Part shown: positions 60,393-64,000 of the stretch, in pieces
How positions within the stretch are numbered: position 1 is the stretch's first letter
Layout of the letters: the number at the start of each line of letters is the position of its first letter
Program-made: the position numbers and the translations under genes
Notes under the pieces: model-generated
Databases searched by the model: none
What the model saw: only the letters and a program-made list of their open reading frames with translations
What the model was told of the DNA's origin: nothing
Assembly (NCBI GenBank): GCA_021730985.1
Contig: JAKFYI010000022.1
Location: 1-64,000 of the forward strand
Direction of reading: 5' to 3'
Length of the DNA: 64,000 nt
Source of the DNA: Hyphomicrobiales bacterium
GTDB taxonomy: Bacteria > Pseudomonadota > Alphaproteobacteria > Rhizobiales > Xanthobacteraceae

Positions 60393-61346
60393 TCAGGCAA
60401 AGATATTTCGGACGAGGCGCATGGTCTCGACGGCGTCGTCGATCGTCACTGCGCCGCCCTCGCCGCGCAACGCGCCGGCCGTGCGCTCGGCCTGGAGCCG
60501 GAAGCCTGGTTTGAAATCCGTGTCCCACGCCGGCGTATCGACCGGATTGAGCTTGCGCTCACCTGCATTCTGAAACGTCGCCTTTTCCAACGGGCGCAGT
60601 TCCCAGCGCCGGCGCGGCGTCGAGACAGTGCAGGCCCACGGGCCGGGCCCGTTCCAGATGCCTTCGTAGATTCCGATGTCGCCGCTGGCGAACGCCACCT
60701 TGGCGACCACAACGCCCGGGTTCGATGCCGACCAGCGCACCATCGGGGTCACCTCGGTGACCGCGCCGCGCCCGAACGCGCGCAGATAATCGACCAAGTG
60801 AATCGAGTTGGCGTACATCCAGTTCTTCACCACCACGTCGGCGTGACCGATCTGCCGCGCCACATCGAGGCTCTGCTGGTCCTGCACATGAATGAAGCGC
60901 GGACCGGTGTCGGATTCGAGATCGGCCAGCGCGGCCTGGGTGCTGGAAATGAAGCGGCGGTTGAGCCCGACATAGACACGCGCGCCCGCGGCCTTCACTG
61001 CGCGCGCGATGTCCTCCGCGTCGGCAAGATCGAGGCCGACCGGCTTTTCCATCAGGATCGCCCACGGGTGCGCGAGCGCCTGCTTGGTCACCGGATTGAT
61101 GGCGGTCTCGTAGACCGCCAGCACTGCGAGGTCGGCTTTGGTCTGCGCGTACAGCGCATCGATATTGTCGGCGACCACCGGAATGGCGAACTCGGACGCC
61201 AGCGCGGCAGCCTTGTCGCGCGTCCTGTTCCAGATGCCGGCGATGGTCACGCCCGGAATGTCGCGAAACGCCTTGATGTGTTCACGGGTCATGCCGCCGC
61301 CGCCGATCATGGCAACGCGGAGCGGTTTGCTGGATGCAGCGTTCAT
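60393..61346 (-). CDS. Gfo/Idh/MocA-family oxidoreductase
   Basis: A 317-residue oxidoreductase. VAMIGGGGMTREHIKAFRDI is the nucleotide loop; ILMEKPVGLDLADAEDIARA carries EKP; VYVGLNRRFISSTQAAL and NSIHLVDYLRAFGRGAVT follow. The ATG at 61346 has a GGAAG site. An oxidoreductase (PtmF) accompanies the legionaminic genes in Campylobacter; whether this is its counterpart cannot be decided here. Three genes of this superfamily are in the right-hand and middle operons. Confidence 0.87.
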   Translation of the reverse strand: MNAASSKPLRVAMIGGGGMTREHIKAFRDIPGVTIAGIWNRTRDKAAALASEFAIPVVADNIDALYAQTKADLAVLAVYETAINPVTKQALAHPWAILMEKPVGLDLADAEDIARAVKAAGARVYVGLNRRFISSTQAALADLESDTGPRFIHVQDQQSLDVARQIGHADVVVKNWMYANSIHLVDYLRAFGRGAVTEVTPMVRWSASNPGVVVAKVAFASGDIGIYEGIWNGPGPWACTVSTPRRRWELRPLEKATFQNAGERKLNPVDTPAWDTDFKPGFRLQAERTAGALRGEGGAVTIDDAVETMRLVRNIFA

Positions 61347-61360
61347 GGAACTTCCGTCGT

Positions 61361-62044
61361 TCAAGCGTTCACGGCCGGCGCGGCGCTGCGCGCAAGCCAG
61401 TCCAAGCCCTCAGCCGGCTCGATGGCCGGGAAGCATTTGAGCACGGTGCCCGGTGAGGCATTCCGCACCTCGATCCCGACACGCTCGCACTCTGCGGCGA
61501 CCGCCGGCCAGCCGGCGGTGTAGCGCGTGCGCAGTTCGGGCGTGAGCGGCAGGCGCCCGGCGGCATAGTCGGGGCGAAAATGGTTGGCGTCGCGCCTCAC
61601 ATCTGTCTCCGGCAGGTAGTCGCCATCCACTCCGACCATCAACACCTTGCGATAGCCGAGCGCGTGCAGGATCTGCATCGAGATCGAGCCGACGTTGCCG
61701 TAGTCGGTCAGCCCCGGCAGCGATCCGGAGAACGCTGTTCCCGGCACCAGATCGCACAACGTCACCTGCGCGTTCTCCTGAACGCCGAATTTGGCAGCGC
61801 TGCTGTGCAGGAAGAACCGCGTCGATTGGTGGGCCGCAATCACCGGCGGCAGCTCCGGTCCAATGATCGCCATCGACGCCGGGTCGAGACAAGCATGGAA
61901 GCTCGGCGCAAACCCCCAGTTCGGCCAAGCCAGCCATGACCGGTTGAACGCAATGGTGTCGTAAGTCGCCAACTGGCGGGGATCGATCCGGTTCAGGCTC
62001 GGACCTGACCCGATCAGCACGACACCATTGGCGGCGTTCGGCAT
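61361..62044 (-). CDS. DUF115/GT42-like glycosyltransferase-type protein
   Basis: A 227-residue protein. VVLIGSGPSLNRIDPRQLA (GSGPSL at 12-17) followed by DTIAFNRSWLAW and PSFHACLDP, then YGNVGSISMQILHALGYRKV and MVGVDGDYLPET resemble the common core of DUF115/Maf-associated proteins and GT42 sialyltransferases: a GxGPSL loop, an asparagine-containing second strand and a GS...A..LG...I.G.D segment. It is shorter than either family. It starts in a one-base TGATG overlap with the upstream oxidoreductase. A CMP-nonulosonate transferase role is an attractive inference. Confidence 0.6.
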   Translation of the reverse strand: MPNAANGVVLIGSGPSLNRIDPRQLATYDTIAFNRSWLAWPNWGFAPSFHACLDPASMAIIGPELPPVIAAHQSTRFFLHSSAAKFGVQENAQVTLCDLVPGTAFSGSLPGLTDYGNVGSISMQILHALGYRKVLMVGVDGDYLPETDVRRDANHFRPDYAAGRLPLTPELRTRYTAGWPAVAAECERVGIEVRNASPGTVLKCFPAIEPAEGLDWLARSAAPAVNA

Positions 62045-63060
62045 CAAGCCCAAGGAAAGGTCCGCTCACGCGGCAGGTTCGCGTTCGCAAGTTCGATGGT
62101 CCGGCCGCCCTCCTCGTGGGACTGATACGCTGCGGCCAGCACCTCGACTGCCATGCGGCCATCGGCGCCATCCGGGAAATTCTGGCCCTCCAGCAGTGCG
62201 GACAGCACCGAGCGGGTCGGCGCCACCGAGTCGGCCGGCGTGATCGGAAAACGGCGCTCGTCCCAGGGCATGCCGTAACGTGTGGTCGGCACCGCGCGAT
62301 GCTCGGGCTTTCGCACCACGAGGTTGGCGTTCCCGCCCAGTTCGTCGATATCGAGCCGGCCATATGGCCCCGCGTACGTCACGTGCATGCCGTGGCCCTG
62401 GTCGCTGCCCGCATCCATGTAGAACCGCTTGCCCTTCGCCGTCGTCAGGCGCACCGCGCCAGCCCGATCCTCGAACTGCGGGCCGCGCGGATTGCCGACT
62501 GTCTCTTGCGAGAACCAGGCGGACACGGAGACCGGCCGCTCGTCGGTCATGTAGCGGAACATCTCGAAGTAGTGCGAGCCGTTCATCGCCATGCCGAAGT
62601 TGCCGACCGTCACCGTCACGCTGGAAAGCCCGCCAAACGACTCGCCCTCCACGATCTCCTTGGCGACGGTGTACTGCTCCATGAACCGCATCTGATGGTT
62701 GATGGCGAGCTTCGCGCCCGCCTTGGCGCAGGCGTCGATCATGCGGTCGCAATCGGCGAGCGAAGTGGCCATCGGCTTTTCGCAGAGAATGAATTTGGCG
62801 CCGTTGGCCGCGGCGAGGCAAACCAGATCCGGATGCGACGGCGCGGTGGTGGCGATGACCGCAACCTCCGGCCTGGTGCGCTCGAACATCGAGCGCGCGT
62901 CCGCGAACAAAGCCTGCGCCGGCAAACCGAAGTCGGCCTGCGCCTTGGCGCGCGCCGGTTCCTGCATGTCGAAGGCGCCGACCACGTCGAGCTTCAGGTC
63001 CGTCAGCACCTGAAGGTGCCGCAGGCCCATGCGGCCCAGTCCAACGATTGCTGCTTTCAT
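62044..63060 (-). CDS. Gfo/Idh/MocA-family oxidoreductase
   Basis: A 338-residue oxidoreductase. AAIVGLGRMGLRHLQVLTDL binds NAD(P); VIATTAPSHPDLVCLAA and FILCEKPMATSLADCDRMID carry the family EKP; LAINHQMRFMEQY and GSHYFEMFRYMTDERPV (His of the second domain) follow. The ATG at 63060 (MKAAIVG) is the family start; the open frame beyond it reads into LegB. It overlaps the DUF115-like gene by one base. Substrate unknown. Confidence 0.87.
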   Translation of the reverse strand: MKAAIVGLGRMGLRHLQVLTDLKLDVVGAFDMQEPARAKAQADFGLPAQALFADARSMFERTRPEVAVIATTAPSHPDLVCLAAANGAKFILCEKPMATSLADCDRMIDACAKAGAKLAINHQMRFMEQYTVAKEIVEGESFGGLSSVTVTVGNFGMAMNGSHYFEMFRYMTDERPVSVSAWFSQETVGNPRGPQFEDRAGAVRLTTAKGKRFYMDAGSDQGHGMHVTYAGPYGRLDIDELGGNANLVVRKPEHRAVPTTRYGMPWDERRFPITPADSVAPTRSVLSALLEGQNFPDGADGRMAVEVLAAAYQSHEEGGRTIELANANLPRERTFPWA

Positions 63061-63070
63061 ATGACCAAAC

Positions 63071-64000
63071 TCAGACTGTGTAACGGTCGGTGCGATAGCG
63101 CTCGTGATTCTTCGGATCGGAGAACCACTTCGCCGTGATCTCAAGGCCGCGACGGAATCCCTCGCGGCTGCCGTATTCGGGCGACCAGTCGAGCAGGCGC
63201 TTGGCCTTGGCATTGTCCGCCCATAGGCGCTCGACCTCGCTCTTGGCGGGACGCAGCCGCTCTTCTTCGCACTCGATCTGGACGTTCTTGCCCATCACCT
63301 CGGCGATCATCGCGACGGTATCGCCGACGCTGATCTCGTAGTTGCTGCCGATGTTGATCACCTCGCCAACAGATGCCGGGCTGTCGTGAATGGCAACGAT
63401 GCCGCGTGCGGTATCGGCGACGAAATTGAAGTCGCGGGTCGGCTTGGTGGCGCCGAGCTTGACCACGTTGCTGCCCTTGGCGAGTTGCGCGATCACCGTC
63501 GGGATCACCGCGCGGGTCGATTGCCGGGGACCGTAGGTGTTGAAGGGGCGCGCGATCGCCACCGGCGTTCCGAACGAGCGATGGTACGACATCGCAATCT
63601 GATCGGCGCCGATTTTGGTCGCGGCATAAGGCGACTGTCCCACCAGCGGATGGTCTTCCGTGATCGGCACGAACTGCGCGCTGCCGTATACCTCGCTGGT
63701 CGAAGTCACCACCACCTTGGACAAGTCCAGGTCGCGGGCCGCCTGCACCACATTGAGAGTGCCGCGGATGTTGACGTCCACGTAGCTGTCCGGCGCGTAG
63801 TACGAGTACGGGATGCCGATCAGCGCCGCCAGATGAAGCACCGAGTCGCAGCCCTTCAGCGACGTGCGCACGAAGTTCGGATCGCGCACGTCGCCCATCA
63901 CCACATCGAGCGACGAGCGGATGTCCTTCGGCGCGTCGTCGAGCCAGCCCCAGGAGTCGAACGAGTTGTAGAGCACGAAGGCGCGAACATCGCGCCCGTC
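63071..64000 (-). CDS. legB: LegB-type NAD-dependent 4,6-dehydratase, 5' end outside window
   Basis: About 310 codons of an extended SDR cut by the right edge; the N-terminal glycine loop lies beyond it. RAFVLYNSFDSWGWLDD, GDVRDPNFVRTSLKGCD, HLAALIGIPYSYYAPDSYVD, TSTSEVYGSAQFVPI and YAATKIGADQIAMSYHR (YxxxK) match LegB, the 4,6-dehydratase starting legionaminic acid synthesis (GDP- or UDP-GlcNAc substrate). It is the most upstream visible gene of the long minus operon. Its product would feed LegC, which is 52 kb away at 10028-11263. Confidence 0.87.
   Translation of the reverse strand, partial: DGRDVRAFVLYNSFDSWGWLDDAPKDIRSSLDVVMGDVRDPNFVRTSLKGCDSVLHLAALIGIPYSYYAPDSYVDVNIRGTLNVVQAARDLDLSKVVVTSTSEVYGSAQFVPITEDHPLVGQSPYAATKIGADQIAMSYHRSFGTPVAIARPFNTYGPRQSTRAVIPTVIAQLAKGSNVVKLGATKPTRDFNFVADTARGIVAIHDSPASVGEVINIGSNYEISVGDTVAMIAEVMGKNVQIECEEERLRPAKSEVERLWADNAKAKRLLDWSPEYGSREGFRRGLEITAKWFSDPKNHERYRTDRYTV

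Noticed and set aside
1-64000. CRISPR arrays, tRNA or rRNA genes, insertion sequences
   Set aside because: No regularly spaced repeats, cloverleaf, rRNA-like stretch or transposase was found while reading both strands.

Overview
The window is a dense, GC-rich surface-glycan locus from a Gram-negative bacterium. Codon use, high GC in most genes and the protein style suggest an alphaproteobacterium, probably of the Bradyrhizobium / Rhodopseudomonas / Nitrobacter group; that placement is inference, since no rRNA or housekeeping marker is present. Almost every gene belongs to sugar-nucleotide synthesis, sugar modification, glycosyl transfer or export. No tRNA, rRNA, CRISPR array, insertion sequence or phage gene was seen, and no gene-free stretch exceeds about 230 bases.

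Layout. (1) 1-5.6 kb: a cut-off Gfo/Idh/MocA oxidoreductase, a small transaldolase, a D-2-hydroxyacid dehydrogenase, a GmhA-like SIS isomerase, a UDP-glucuronate-epimerase-like protein and a UDP-HexNAc 6-dehydrogenase. (2) 5.9-14.4 kb: an AsnB-type amidotransferase (+), then a minus-strand operon NeuB - epimerase - NeuC/LegG - LegC - NeuB - GT4, which is most of a legionaminic/sialic-acid pathway. (3) 14.6-20.3 kb: a plus operon with an N-acetyl sugar amidotransferase and three glycosyltransferase-like proteins. (4) 20.3-23.0 kb: a second AsnB, a DUF1289 protein and a truncated methyltransferase. (5) 34.6 down to 23.0 kb (minus): twelve tightly spaced genes with two complete amidotransferase/HisH/HisF acetamidino-modification sets, PseI, PseH-like GNAT, a second GNAT, a class III aminotransferase and an oxidoreductase. 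(6) 34.7-39.8 kb (plus): a NeuB-family gene plus PseG, PseB, PseC and PseF; with PseI and PseH this completes the CMP-pseudaminic acid pathway. (7) 39.8-44.8 kb: two lower-GC putative glycosyltransferases and a phytanoyl-CoA-dioxygenase-like gene followed by a clear terminator. (8) 64.0 down to 44.8 kb (minus): at least 18 co-directional genes, namely LegB, oxidoreductases, a DUF115/GT42-like protein, NeuC, NeuD, PtmE, LegF/NeuA, a third acetamidino set, a Wzm/Wzt ABC exporter, three putative glycosyltransferases, an FkbM-like methyltransferase and a GT2.

How it works together (inference). Two or more nonulosonic acids (pseudaminic and legionaminic/neuraminic types, from four NeuB-family synthases and two CMP-transferases) appear to be made, decorated by acetamidino groups, acetylation, amidation and perhaps hydroxylation or methylation, polymerised or attached by glycosyltransferases and exported by an ABC transporter as an O-antigen or capsule. 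Flagellin glycosylation cannot be excluded for part of the set.

The most unusual content is a family of seven paralogous proteins (16.0, 17.5, 39.8, 41.3, 46.0, 48.5 and 49.9 kb) that I do not recognise as a named family. They carry, in order, an E-D-N/G motif, an HP motif and an S-x-S-S/A-T/I motif, the three-motif pattern known from bacterial sialyltransferases. They are good candidates for an expanded, uncharacterised set of nonulosonate transferases. One member has lost the HP histidine and gained a beta-sandwich-like insert.
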